From: a virus
Reading direction: 5' to 3' (one strand)
IMG/VR virus record: IMGVR_UViG_3300042389_000458
Span: 1 to 34,588 of that record
DNA length: 34,588 bases
This document shows, piece after piece, positions 13,812-21,650 of this stretch (positions are counted from its first letter, which is position 1; every line of letters starts with the position of its first letter). Made by a program: the position numbers and the translations under genes. The notes under the pieces were generated by a model. It had not been told where the DNA came from. It ran no database searches and saw nothing but the letters and a program-made list of their open reading frames with translations.

Positions 13812-14539
13812 TAGTAGGTACCTGCGTTGAGAGCCCGCTGAATTGCGGAGACTGTGACCGGACCCCAGTTGCCATCGGGCTTTGCGCCAACGTGTTTTTG
13901 GACGGCCTTGCGAGTTGCTTCATCGAGGATGCCGGTCTTGGGCGTACCAACCGACTGCTGGATTGCACGGTGTGTCATCGGTCCGGGCTTGCCGTCGATG
14001 ATTCCGGTGTATCCATGGTCCCTAAGAACCTCTTGCCAAGCTTTCCACGTTTCGTTATTAAGTCGGCCAGTAACTTTGACCGTATTATGAGAAGCCGTAG
14101 GCGTGGAGTTGGCATTGAGGTAGGGTATGGGATCGACGTGGCCAGCACTTTGGCTGGTTCTCACCTCGAAGTGTAGGTGGTTTCCGGTTGACAAGCCGGT
14201 GGTTCCGCTGCGGTAGATGACATCTCCGGGAACTACGCGCTGACCAATCTTGAGCGGGCTCTTGTATGCGCCGTGGAAGTATGCTGTATAGCAATCCGAT
14301 GCGTGCTGAATGATGACCACGTTGCCACCAGACTGACGCCTCTTTTGCAGCGGGCTTAGCGATGCCCAGTCGGGAGAAACGTGGACAACCTTGCCCTCGC
14401 CAGCAACGAGCACATCGAAGACGCCGCCGTAGTCAATGCCACGGTGGAACGTGCGCTTCTTGGTAATGGGATGTACGCGCCAGCCAAAGCCGCTGCGCAT
14501 CTGCTGACCCGGTGCGGGATTGGAAAGGCGATATAGCAT
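13811..14539 (-). CDS. Endolysin: M23 metallopeptidase plus peptidoglycan-binding repeats
   Basis: A 242-residue enzyme. Residues about 10-140 form a LytM/M23 peptidase with HRGID (H32, D36), YFHG (H89) and HLHFEV (H121, H123), the zinc-binding and catalytic residues that cut peptide cross-links. After a Ser/Thr linker, residues about 153-242 contain two peptidoglycan-binding-like repeats (DGKPGPMTHRAIQQ and DGNWGPVTVSAIQR). No signal peptide is present, so export depends on the holin. Its ATG is six bases after a TGA-TAAAAT box whose TGA is also the stop of the glycosyltransferase upstream. Confidence 0.92.
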   Translation of the reverse strand: MLYRLSNPAPGQQMRSGFGWRVHPITKKRTFHRGIDYGGVFDVLVAGEGKVVHVSPDWASLSPLQKRRQSGGNVVIIQHASDCYTAYFHGAYKSPLKIGQRVVPGDVIYRSGTTGLSTGNHLHFEVRTSQSAGHVDPIPYLNANSTPTASHNTVKVTGRLNNETWKAWQEVLRDHGYTGIIDGKPGPMTHRAIQQSVGTPKTGILDEATRKAVQKHVGAKPDGNWGPVTVSAIQRALNAGTY

Positions 14540-14545
14540 ATACCT

Positions 14546-14554
14546 ATTTTATCA
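14546..14554 (-). promoter_or_regulatory. TGA-TAAAAT extended -10 for endolysin
   Basis: Minus-strand TGA-TAAAAT (box 14546-14551), then AGGTAT, then ATG 14539. The TGA is the stop codon of the upstream gene. The AGGT in the gap might aid translation, but spacing is too short for a normal site. Confidence 0.65.
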
Positions 14555-15307
14555 GAGCAAATGGGCATACTTGGCGTAGATTACCGGCACGAGTTCCTGG
14601 ATGCGTGCGTTCTGTTTTCTTTGCGCCGTGTGGGAGCCAATATGCTGCTTGTATAGCAGCTTGGGAATGTGCTGAAAGTCTCCGTTGAGGAAGGTGCGGA
14701 TGATGAGATCGTAGTCATCGCACACCTCGAGGGCGACATCGTGCCCACCAAGCATTCGATAGAATTCTGCGTTCCACACGCGAACATGATTCGGCACGCC
14801 GACGATGTGCTTCATGGACTCGTTGGTCATGGTTGGGATTGAGAGCTGCCAAAGGTTGTGTTCCTCGTTCCATCTATCTACGCCGAATCCCAGTCCCCAT
14901 CCCTCTGGGTAGCGACCGCTAGTTCCGTCCGCAAATACCTCCGCCCAGTCAGAGAAACAAAAGTCGAACCCCTTGTCCATTGTTGTAACTATTTCCTGGA
15001 GCGCATCTGGTGTCAGCTCGTCATCGTGATCTAGCTCAACCAGGTAGTCGCCCTGGGCTGACATAAACGCAACGCGCTTGACTTGACCGATTACCCCAGA
15101 GTGCAGCAGGCCGGACCATACCGTAAGTTTGTAGCGCTCGTCGGACTGGTAGCCGTAGAGCTGTCGCGCTACCTCTGGATTAGTGGAGTCATCATAGACA
15201 ACCCACTCCCAGTCGGTGAAAGTCTGGGCCTTCAGCGATGCCCAGGTGCGTGCGAGAACGTCTTTGGGCGTGTTGTACGTCGGCGTTATTACTGATATCT
15301 TCGGCAT
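14552..15307 (-). CDS. Family 2-type glycosyltransferase (GT-A fold)
   Basis: A 251-residue protein with PKISVITPTYNTP at the N terminus, WVVYDDST near 35-42, and ELDHDDEL at about 91-98 as the metal/nucleotide-sugar site (D93, D95). This is the classic GT2 layout; C-terminal residues resemble acceptor-binding regions. It transfers a sugar, but donor and acceptor cannot be read. ATG at 15307 is selected because ISVITPTYN should be near the N terminus and a TAGACT box lies seven bases upstream. It lies between the collagen-like fibre gene and endolysin, so fibre or cell-wall decoration is possible. Confidence 0.85.
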   Translation of the reverse strand: MPKISVITPTYNTPKDVLARTWASLKAQTFTDWEWVVYDDSTNPEVARQLYGYQSDERYKLTVWSGLLHSGVIGQVKRVAFMSAQGDYLVELDHDDELTPDALQEIVTTMDKGFDFCFSDWAEVFADGTSGRYPEGWGLGFGVDRWNEEHNLWQLSIPTMTNESMKHIVGVPNHVRVWNAEFYRMLGGHDVALEVCDDYDLIIRTFLNGDFQHIPKLLYKQHIGSHTAQRKQNARIQELVPVIYAKYAHLL

Positions 15308-15314
15308 GGCCGAT

Positions 15315-15323
15315 AGTCTATCA
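15315..15323 (-). promoter_or_regulatory. TGA-TAGACT extended -10 for glycosyltransferase
   Basis: Minus-strand TGA-TAGACT (box 15315-15320), seven bases, ATG 15307. The TGA is the stop codon of the collagen-like gene. No Shine-Dalgarno is seen. Confidence 0.6.
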
Positions 15324-16553
15324 GTGCGAGAAGCTCCATGTGCTGTGTTCTGGAGCGACTGGTACAAACGCCGAGCCGTTATATATCTTTAAAGACAGTG
15401 TGACAGTATCGTACCAAAGCTGACCGCTTGTTGGCGTGGATGGTTGCGTTCCGGAAACCGTCACCCCAGGTCCAATTGGTCCCTGTGGTCCCTGCGATCC
15501 GGTAGCTCCCTGTGGTCCGGTGGCCCCTTGTGGCCCCTCTGCGCCCTGGGGACCCTGGGCTCCGGTAGCGCCCTGTGGTCCACCATCTCCTTGAGGCCCC
15601 TGGGGTCCCTGAGTGCCAGCAACACCCCGGGGTCCTTGAGGTCCCGTGGCACCTTGAGCCCCAGTTTCCCCTTGCGGTCCAGTAGCGCCCTGCGCGCCAG
15701 CGGGACCCTGCGCGCCAGTAGCGCCTTGGGGGCCCTGGGCACCAGTCGCGCCTTGCGGGCCAGTGGCTCCTTGAGAACCAGCCTCACCCTGGGCTCCCGT
15801 TGCACCCTGGGCTCCGGTCGCACCTTGAGGCCCCTGAGGTCCAGTAGCACCTTGGGGTCCGGGAACAGTAGAAGCGGCCCCCTGCGGTCCCTGGCTTCCC
15901 TGTGGTCCAGTAGCCCCCTGTGGTCCCGGAACAGTAGATTGTGGACCCTGTGGCCCCTGAGAACCTTGTGGTCCAGTTGCTCCCTGTGGACCAGTTGCAC
16001 CTTGTGATCCAGTAGCGCCTTGTGGTCCCTGCGCACCAGTAGTTCCTTGTGGCCCAGTAGCGCCCTGAGTACCCTGCGGTCCTGTTGCGCCCTGACTACC
16101 GGTTGCCCCCTGAGCTCCAGTTGCCCCAGTAGCGCCAGTAGAACCTTGCGGTCCAGTAGAACCCTGGGGTCCCTGTGGTCCCGGAACAGTAGACGCCGCC
16201 CCCTGCGCGCCTTGCGAGCCCTGTGCGCCAACCGCACCCTGCGGACCTTGTGATCCCTGCGGTCCCGGCACGGTAGAGGCTGCGCCCTGAGCCCCTTGTG
16301 GCCCCTGGGAGCCCTGTGGTCCCTGCGAGCCCTGTGGCCCCGGTACCGTGGATTGCGCACCCTGTGGGCCTTGCGATCCCTGTGGACCCAAAGCACCCTG
16401 TGGGCCAACGGCACCCTGCACGCCTTGCGGTCCGCGCAGGTTGGAAATCTCAACCCTGGTTACGGATATTTCCGTCTCAATAACATTGACAATCTCGTCG
16501 GCTTCGATTGTGGTTTCGCTAGTGATTACCTCGACTACGCTCTCGCCACTCAC
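15321..16553 (-). CDS. Collagen-like tail fibre protein, 410 aa
   Basis: Residues about 41-362 are an almost unbroken run of Gly-X-Y triplets, mostly GPQ, GAT, GAQ and GSQ, which in collagen-like proteins fold as a trimeric triple helix. The first 40 residues are Ile/Val/Glu-rich (attachment part) and the last ~50 ([21 protein letters not shown]) form a small cap domain common in fibres. GTG at 16553 has AGAGGT upstream. No lysine was noticed inside the repeats; Ser and Thr are frequent. It is probably a long slender virion fibre or stalk. Confidence 0.88.
   Translation of the reverse strand: MSGESVVEVITSETTIEADEIVNVIETEISVTRVEISNLRGPQGVQGAVGPQGALGPQGSQGPQGAQSTVPGPQGSQGPQGSQGPQGAQGAASTVPGPQGSQGPQGAVGAQGSQGAQGAASTVPGPQGPQGSTGPQGSTGATGATGAQGATGSQGATGPQGTQGATGPQGTTGAQGPQGATGSQGATGPQGATGPQGSQGPQGPQSTVPGPQGATGPQGSQGPQGAASTVPGPQGATGPQGPQGATGAQGATGAQGEAGSQGATGPQGATGAQGPQGATGAQGPAGAQGATGPQGETGAQGATGPQGPRGVAGTQGPQGPQGDGGPQGATGAQGPQGAEGPQGATGPQGATGSQGPQGPIGPGVTVSGTQPSTPTSGQLWYDTVTLSLKIYNGSAFVPVAPEHSTWSFSH
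15468..16433 (-). repeat. Gly-X-Y coding repeat (about 107 triplets)
   Basis: Nine-base-periodic coding repeat inside the collagen-like gene. Codon-level repetition is strong (CCxCARGGx blocks) but varies, so it is not a simple tandem array. It creates long open frames on both strands that are not genes. Confidence 0.85.
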
Positions 16554-16894
16554 TTCGTCACCTCTGGGGATACGATAAATAATCCCTCTAGGAGTCTTGT
16601 CACCTCTCCACTGCTAGAAACCAATTCGAGGTCGTAGCGATAAGTTCCACCGGGAATCAAAGATGTGGCAGTTGCATTCATTGCAATATTGATTTGACCA
16701 GTAGAAGTCAGTGTAATTCCGCTGCCAGTGGTAAGGCTAATCACCGGCGGGTTAGAGTTATAGTCTTTGCGAACCTGCATCCGCGCCGTGTATGTGCTGA
16801 GATTGACGGCGGCACCATCAATCTTCCAGACAAACTGCTGGTCGAATGTAGCGCCCTGGTACATTGTGATTCGGTACGTTCCGGGCTTTTCCAT
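16550..16894 (-). CDS. Phage baseplate/fibre-associated structural protein, 114 aa
   Basis: Beta-rich protein with [33 protein letters not shown] and [21 protein letters not shown], ending in VSPEVTK. I recall this layout as a common small phage protein encoded beside fibre genes; it resembles the N-terminal domain of lactococcal BppU-type baseplate proteins. It probably links a fibre to the tail tip. Its ATG is six bases after a TGG-TACAAT box. Its end overlaps the collagen-like gene start by four bases, so both share a transcript. Confidence 0.7.
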   Translation of the reverse strand: MEKPGTYRITMYQGATFDQQFVWKIDGAAVNLSTYTARMQVRKDYNSNPPVISLTTGSGITLTSTGQINIAMNATATSLIPGGTYRYDLELVSSSGEVTRLLEGLFIVSPEVTK

Positions 16895-16900
16895 TCTTCT

Positions 16901-16909
16901 ATTGTACCA
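16901..16909 (-). promoter_or_regulatory. TGG-TACAAT extended -10 for fibre genes
   Basis: Minus-strand TGG-TACAAT (box 16901-16906), then AGAAGA, then ATG 16894. It drives the small structural protein and the collagen-like fibre. Confidence 0.68.
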
Positions 16910-16930
16910 ATGGAATTGAGTGCGTAACTA

Positions 16931-17362
16931 TTAGAAGACTACCCACTCGTTGGTAGCGCGCTTGCGAAGTGCCTTTTGGGCGTACTGGGCAACGGTTCCC
17001 GCGTTGCGCACGGTAACACCAACAGCGCCGGAAATTGTTACGTTATCTGAAGACATGTTATAAACGTACAAGAGTGTGCCAATCGGGAATAAAACATCCG
17101 CATTGGCCGGAACGGTAAGGGTTGCCGCACCGGTCTTGTTCATCGCCACAACCTTGCCGGCGTCAACAAGAGCTAGCGTGTAATCCGCTGACTTTTCGCC
17201 GGTTTCAACAAGCTCGGAATTGGCCTCAATAATTTCGTCGCGAATATCATCTAGCGCGTCCTGCACGGACTCGGCAAGGTCCTGGAATACAGCGTTTAGC
17301 GGCGCAATGGGATCACTAGCGTCGGGATAAGCGATGCCATCGGGACTGGTAGTTGACGCCAT
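16931..17362 (-). CDS. Probable minor tail/fibre protein, 143 aa
   Basis: Short N-terminal helical part (PIAPLNAVFQDLAESVQDAL) followed by a beta domain (GKVVAMNKTGAATLTVPANA through GTLLYVYNMSSDNVTISGA), a pattern I recognise from phage fibre head domains that end with a W-V-V-F strand. It may trimerise through the helix. ATG at 17362 follows AAGGAG with seven-base spacing, so unlike several neighbours it uses a normal ribosome-binding site, behind its own extended -10. Confidence 0.7.
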   Translation of the reverse strand: MASTTSPDGIAYPDASDPIAPLNAVFQDLAESVQDALDDIRDEIIEANSELVETGEKSADYTLALVDAGKVVAMNKTGAATLTVPANADVLFPIGTLLYVYNMSSDNVTISGAVGVTVRNAGTVAQYAQKALRKRATNEWVVF

Positions 17363-17389
17363 GAAAAACTCCTTATGTGTTCTGTGTCA

Positions 17390-17398
17390 AGTATAGCA
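17390..17398 (-). promoter_or_regulatory. TGC-TATACT extended -10 with Shine-Dalgarno leader
   Basis: Minus-strand TGC-TATACT (box 17390-17395), then a ~20-base leader containing AAGGAG, then ATG 17362. Same promoter type as the leaderless ones, but with a conventional leader. Confidence 0.6.
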
Positions 17399-17403
17399 AA
17401 TGC

Positions 17404-17988
17404 CTAGGATACGGCGTGCGCTAGCAACTTGAAGCGCTCCACGGTAATGTTTGTAGTCGCATCAATGTTCGCGGCCAGCATCGTTATCTCATCATCCGGG
17501 GCGAGTCTCATCATATACTGGGTCATGGCCTTACCCACTTGACCGGTACCACCGCCGAACGAACGGCACTCTGTTGCGTCGATAGCCACGCCGTTCAGCG
17601 CGAGCTTTAGTCCAATGGCGTTGTTGTTACCACCCTTGCCGTCGTAGGTGGCTATGACCACCACCGTGCGAGTCTGATCGGTGTCGTTCTTGAAGCCCGT
17701 AACATTAGGCGCACCAGAGGTCACCATGTTGAAGCTTACGTCCGCATCCAAGGTGCCCGCCAAGTTCATCGGAACATACACGCCAGCCGTACTGATTGTT
17801 ACCGTGCCAGATGTTTGCCTCGTAAGCAGGCCCCGCATTGGCTGCGGAATAGCAATGTTTAGCTGGCGTATTGCATTCTGCGTATCAAGATCGTACTGGT
17901 CGCGCTTGCGGAAAAACTCGCGAATGCTGTTGGTTACCCATCTGCCCCAGGGCTGTGAGTTCGGCGGAAGATAAGACTCTGGAATCAT
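17404..17988 (-). CDS. Minor tail protein, 194 aa
   Basis: Starts MIPESYLPPNSQPWGRWV, followed by a helix IREFFRKRDQYDLDTQNAIRQLN and a beta-rich C-terminal domain rich in Thr, Val and Gly. This N terminus is common in phage tail-tip proteins encoded after the large tail hub protein. ATG at 17988 overlaps the upstream gene as ATGA and has GGTGAG upstream. It probably forms part of the tail tip or an adaptor for fibres; the family is not identified. Confidence 0.68.
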   Translation of the reverse strand: MIPESYLPPNSQPWGRWVTNSIREFFRKRDQYDLDTQNAIRQLNIAIPQPMRGLLTRQTSGTVTISTAGVYVPMNLAGTLDADVSFNMVTSGAPNVTGFKNDTDQTRTVVVIATYDGKGGNNNAIGLKLALNGVAIDATECRSFGGGTGQVGKAMTQYMMRLAPDDEITMLAANIDATTNITVERFKLLAHAVS

Positions 17989-19748
17989 AGTACTCTCACC
18001 TTTTGTCGCAGAGGAACGAGGGCGTAGTCCCTAAAGTTGGTTCCTTCGAATATTTCGTTAAAGTCCTCAAAGGTTTTTTGAACAAAGTCCTGAGTAATCA
18101 CATCGGCCCACAGCTCGTCGAGACCATTCCACGCCGCTGGTAAGTCTTTCCACTGTGGTGTTCTGAAGATTGCAACCAGGTCGCTAAACAGTGTGTCGTA
18201 TTCCGCGTCAATAGAAATAACATCGGGCGTAATGTTGACCGTTCGCACGCGGTAAACGGCATCGTGAAGTTGCACCCTGGCACCAGAAATCTCTCCGAAG
18301 CCTTGTGGCACGGTGTTCAAAATCTGCGTGGTGAACTGATCAAAGGTTATTGCCGCGTAGTCAACGTTGAATGCGGTGAACGAGTACTCGGGGGTTACGC
18401 TGGAATTGTATTGCTGGAAAGTGGGGTAGAACTCTGGCTGAATGCCACCCTCGAGGCGGGGGAAAGTTCTTGAGCTTGTGCTGAATGTTTGCCTTGGCAG
18501 CGCATATAACCTGCGGGCGAATAGGGCATATTTCTTTGCCTGCGCCAGCGTGCTAATCGCCGGGTTGTCAATTTCTGTACCCTTTTCATTTGGCGTATCG
18601 ACAAGTGATAAGCCAGTCTTATCGGTGTAGAGCGCCCTACTAAATGTGGTGCCGTCGCCAATAACGCGGAGAGTGGAGTAGCTCGTTGATCCATCACTCA
18701 CCGAAATGGAATATGGTGATAGCTCGGGAAAGTCCGGACCGGTAATAGTGATCTTTAGCCTGTTTCCGGACCCCAGTATCTCGAACGCCATATTGCCACC
18801 GAAGTTATTCCACTGCGCGGCGGGTACTGGCAAGCCATCGTTACCCGAGACTGAATACACGGAGTCCGGTCCGTCATAGTCCTTCGCTACGAGGTCTTGC
18901 GCGACCGGTTGCTTCACGCTCGTGAGGTAGAACTCGAGTTCTACTTCGAACTCTACAGTCTCGTTCGCCTCGACCTGGTAGACGGTAACCTCTGGAGTCC
19001 AGCCACCCTTGGGTAAAACGAGGAAGTCCGTTTCTTGAGAGTAGTTGTAGTATGCAACATCGAACTCTCTGGCTAGTTCAATATCCTGAATTTGCCACGC
19101 TTCGTCAATAATGTTGGTTGCGTCGATTGTACGCTCACGGGTTGGTCGCACGACAATAAGGTTCTGAATAACAGTAACCTCGAAGTTGTGGGCCGACGCT
19201 AGTTGCTTAGTAAACACCCAAAGATCGCCCTCGTATCCCGGAGAGTCAATTACGGTGGCTGGTAGTGCTGGGTCGTAGACTACGCCCTCGGACATTCCTA
19301 CTAAGCCAAAAAGGTAGTCCATTACGTCTTCAACGGTTCCGCGCTGAGCCTCTGCAACTCTTGTTACGTTTAAGAATGCGAGCTTACTGCGACCACCCAT
19401 TGTGATGACTTCGTTGCTGGCACTAACGTTTTCGATTGAACCGATTACCGCACCGTGCAGACGGTCGCGCAGAAAGAACTCGTCCTTGTACAAGAACATT
19501 CCGGAGTCGCTGGATTCGACAACATCGATACTGACATCGCCGATAGCACCAGACTCGTCACCCGGAACGAGAGGAGTAGAGCCCTCGGAGTATGAGTAGG
19601 AGATTACGTTTGACGGCGCACCCATAAACCGGCCACTGCCGGAGGTGCGAGCGAAGATTTCCCCGCCGGGATCGTTAAGTAGGTTGCCTACATTCTCCCA
19701 GGTTTCACCGAGGAGTTCCCATTGTTCAGGTAGAAGATACCAGAACAT
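17985..19748 (-). CDS. Large minor tail protein, probable tail hub/tip
   Basis: A 587-residue protein, mostly beta, with MFWYLLPEQWELLGETWENV at the start and Trp-rich ends. Its position right after the distal-tail and fibre genes, its length, and alternating strands (GSIENVSASNEVITMGGRSK, VRTVNITPDVISIDAEYD) suit a tail hub of the siphovirus gp27-like or Tal class. No lysozyme or peptidase motif is visible. Its ATG shares one base with the upstream TAA (TAATG). Function is inferred from position. Confidence 0.7.
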   Translation of the reverse strand: MFWYLLPEQWELLGETWENVGNLLNDPGGEIFARTSGSGRFMGAPSNVISYSYSEGSTPLVPGDESGAIGDVSIDVVESSDSGMFLYKDEFFLRDRLHGAVIGSIENVSASNEVITMGGRSKLAFLNVTRVAEAQRGTVEDVMDYLFGLVGMSEGVVYDPALPATVIDSPGYEGDLWVFTKQLASAHNFEVTVIQNLIVVRPTRERTIDATNIIDEAWQIQDIELAREFDVAYYNYSQETDFLVLPKGGWTPEVTVYQVEANETVEFEVELEFYLTSVKQPVAQDLVAKDYDGPDSVYSVSGNDGLPVPAAQWNNFGGNMAFEILGSGNRLKITITGPDFPELSPYSISVSDGSTSYSTLRVIGDGTTFSRALYTDKTGLSLVDTPNEKGTEIDNPAISTLAQAKKYALFARRLYALPRQTFSTSSRTFPRLEGGIQPEFYPTFQQYNSSVTPEYSFTAFNVDYAAITFDQFTTQILNTVPQGFGEISGARVQLHDAVYRVRTVNITPDVISIDAEYDTLFSDLVAIFRTPQWKDLPAAWNGLDELWADVITQDFVQKTFEDFNEIFEGTNFRDYALVPLRQKVRVL

Positions 19749-20026
19749 TATCCGTTTTCGGGTTCAGGAATCTCCGGTGCAATCCATTCGCCATCAACAT
19801 AAGTCCAGCCAATACCAAGACCGGGCTGAGGGTCAAGACCCGTCACATCAACAGCAATACAGCCAGTCAGAGTAATGAAGTTTTCGTTGAAGTCATCTTC
19901 AGGGTCGGGCACAACACAGGTGCCGTCATAGGTCGCAATCCATTCGGCAACATCCTCGGACCTAAAGCACAGGGCATTTTTGGGCTCAGTGTCTTTGACA
20001 AGAAGAACGATACTCATTGTTGACAT
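19748..20026 (-). CDS. Hypothetical small tail-region protein, 92 aa
   Basis: An acidic protein ending PQPGLGIGWTYVDGEWIAPEIPEPENG; the GWTYVDGEW motif is common in small phage proteins encoded near fibres, where it may aid fibre assembly or form a binding domain. ATG at 20026 follows TTAGGAG. Its TAA overlaps the next ATG (TAATG). No enzymatic motif is present. Confidence 0.65.
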   Translation of the reverse strand: MSTMSIVLLVKDTEPKNALCFRSEDVAEWIATYDGTCVVPDPEDDFNENFITLTGCIAVDVTGLDPQPGLGIGWTYVDGEWIAPEIPEPENG

Positions 20027-20037
20027 TTTTCTATCTC

Positions 20038-20802
20038 CTAAGCCGCAACATATTCGACAATAATGCTACCGGCACCACCAGCACCACCAGCTGTATCACC
20101 AGTTCCAGCAGTACCGCCAGCGCCGACAGTAACACTCACTGTGCTAATTCCCGTCAGGTCAATATAGGCCACGGTAATAGCACCGCCCAGGCCGTCTTTG
20201 CCGTATTTGCCAGCACTTTCCCTGTGCCCGCCTCGCCCGATATTAGCGGAAACCAAACCAGCGCCAGCGCTCACACCCACAACATTGCTGGACCCCCTCG
20301 CGCCACCAACGCCACCAGCAGCAGAAGGATTACTGCCAGCACTAAAAGTTGTTGTGCCACCATTACCACCGGCAACGTCAGTACCACCAGCGCCACCGCC
20401 ACCGCCACCGCCACCAATGACAGTTACCCTAACCCAGTTGTTATTACCAAGCGCCGGCACCGTCCAAGTACTAGCACCAGTAGTGGTAATTACATCCCGA
20501 GCCGTAAACGCCGCAAGACCATTAGCAAGTTTTGCGCGAGTAACGTTAGCGTTTAAAATCTTGGCCGTAGTAACAGCGTCCGACGCAATACCAGCCGCGT
20601 CAACCTGACCGTTCACCCACGCGGTACCGTTCCACTCCAGAATCTGTCCCGTGGTGGGGCTGGGGGCGGTAACATCGGCTAGATCGTTGAGGTCCAGTCC
20701 CTCGATTGTGTCAGCGGTGGTGTTCCAGATTGCCGGAAAGGTGCGGGGGTCCGCACCGTTGGCCGGGGTTAGTCCACCGGAAAGTCTTGTAATGCTAACC
20801 AT
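20038..20802 (-). CDS. Glycine-rich tail fibre/receptor-binding tip protein, 254 aa
   Basis: The N-terminal half has WNTTADTIEGLDLNDLADV and GQILEWNGTAWVNG, typical of fibre attachment repeats. The C-terminal half is Gly-rich (a run of eight Gly at about residue 130, then GGAGGTDVAGGNGG, GGAGGAGS), resembling polyglycine-helix host-recognition tips and actinophage Gly-rich minor tail proteins. It is a strong candidate for a receptor-binding protein. Its ATG overlaps the previous stop as TAATG, so it is coupled to the upstream distal tail gene. Confidence 0.75.
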   Translation of the reverse strand: MVSITRLSGGLTPANGADPRTFPAIWNTTADTIEGLDLNDLADVTAPSPTTGQILEWNGTAWVNGQVDAAGIASDAVTTAKILNANVTRAKLANGLAAFTARDVITTTGASTWTVPALGNNNWVRVTVIGGGGGGGGAGGTDVAGGNGGTTTFSAGSNPSAAGGVGGARGSSNVVGVSAGAGLVSANIGRGGHRESAGKYGKDGLGGAITVAYIDLTGISTVSVTVGAGGTAGTGDTAGGAGGAGSIIVEYVAA

Positions 20803-21650
20803 TAATCAGTCCATCCATAATATTCAGCGAGTTCTGCAACTACGCCTACTTTATCTAGTGCCGCAGAATACGGGGTGTATGTCGGCTGAGAAACAAACTG
20901 CAAACCCGAGTTTCCTTGGCCGGAAATAAAGCCACCGGTCTCTGGTGTTACACCTGTTTCTAACACTTGTACCATTATACCTGATAGCACCAAAGTACCA
21001 GCGCCCCCAAGCGACAAGAAGAAACCATTGTGGCTTCCGGAGCTGATTGTGTGATTAAACCTAGAGTCATCGGTCACGTCCATAAGCGTCAGGATGACAG
21101 GATTGTCCGAAGTGGATGCGTTGATAGTCGGTGTTGCCACAACGGTTCCACCGCTACCGTCCTCGCCATAGACACCGATGTGTGCAGTGTAGCCAGATGG
21201 AATAGGAATCCACACCCTGCGTGTGACGCCGGTCTCCACCTCGTACAGAATGGACTCGGTCGGGAAGTTCAAGTTGTTTGTCGGGGTTACGATACCCTCA
21301 CCGCGCTCGGCGTTGTTCAGGGGCAAGCCGTCATACAATCCCTGCGATGGGGTTGCCCACCACTGGGGCATAACATTGCGATCTGCGCTTATCGGGTCGT
21401 GCACATAAAAGGGGCCAGCGCCATATATGCCATCAGCCAAATCCAGAATATTGCGCGCCTCGTCACGATCTACGGAGTTCCACGACATTGTGTACACCTT
21501 GTGCCCAGCCACAGAACGACGCACGGAAGAACCACCATTGAGGAAGTCCACCTTGCTAAAGTATCCCTGCTTCGAGGACGGCATATTCACAGAGGGAGCG
21601 CGAACCTCAATCATCTTGTTGCGCGTACCCATGTAAAAACAGCTGCTCAT
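20802..21650 (-). CDS. Distal-tail-like minor tail protein, 282 aa
   Basis: First gene after the tape measure, the usual place of the distal tail protein. N-terminal beta strands (KMIEVRAPSVNM, HKVYTMSWNSVDRDEARNILDLADGI) and FYVHDP resemble distal tail ring domains; the middle contains a jelly-roll-like stretch rich in Thr, Gly and Val that could bind carbohydrate. ATG at 21650 overlaps the tape measure TAA (TAATG). Function is assigned from position and weak pattern. Confidence 0.7.
   Translation of the reverse strand: MSSCFYMGTRNKMIEVRAPSVNMPSSKQGYFSKVDFLNGGSSVRRSVAGHKVYTMSWNSVDRDEARNILDLADGIYGAGPFYVHDPISADRNVMPQWWATPSQGLYDGLPLNNAERGEGIVTPTNNLNFPTESILYEVETGVTRRVWIPIPSGYTAHIGVYGEDGSGGTVVATPTINASTSDNPVILTLMDVTDDSRFNHTISSGSHNGFFLSLGGAGTLVLSGIMVQVLETGVTPETGGFISGQGNSGLQFVSQPTYTPYSAALDKVGVVAELAEYYGWTD

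Noticed and set aside
15468-16433. Possible CRISPR-like array
   Set aside because: Repeat units are nine-base coding triplets with varied sequence and no spacers.
15444-16453. Long open frames on both strands across the collagen-like gene
   Set aside because: They are by-products of the Gly-X-Y codon repeat, giving Ser/Leu/Trp- or Arg/His-rich nonsense proteins with no start signals.
20017-20608. Plus-strand ORFs opposite the Gly-rich fibre gene
   Set aside because: Pro/Ser/Thr-rich antisense shadows of Gly-rich coding sequence.
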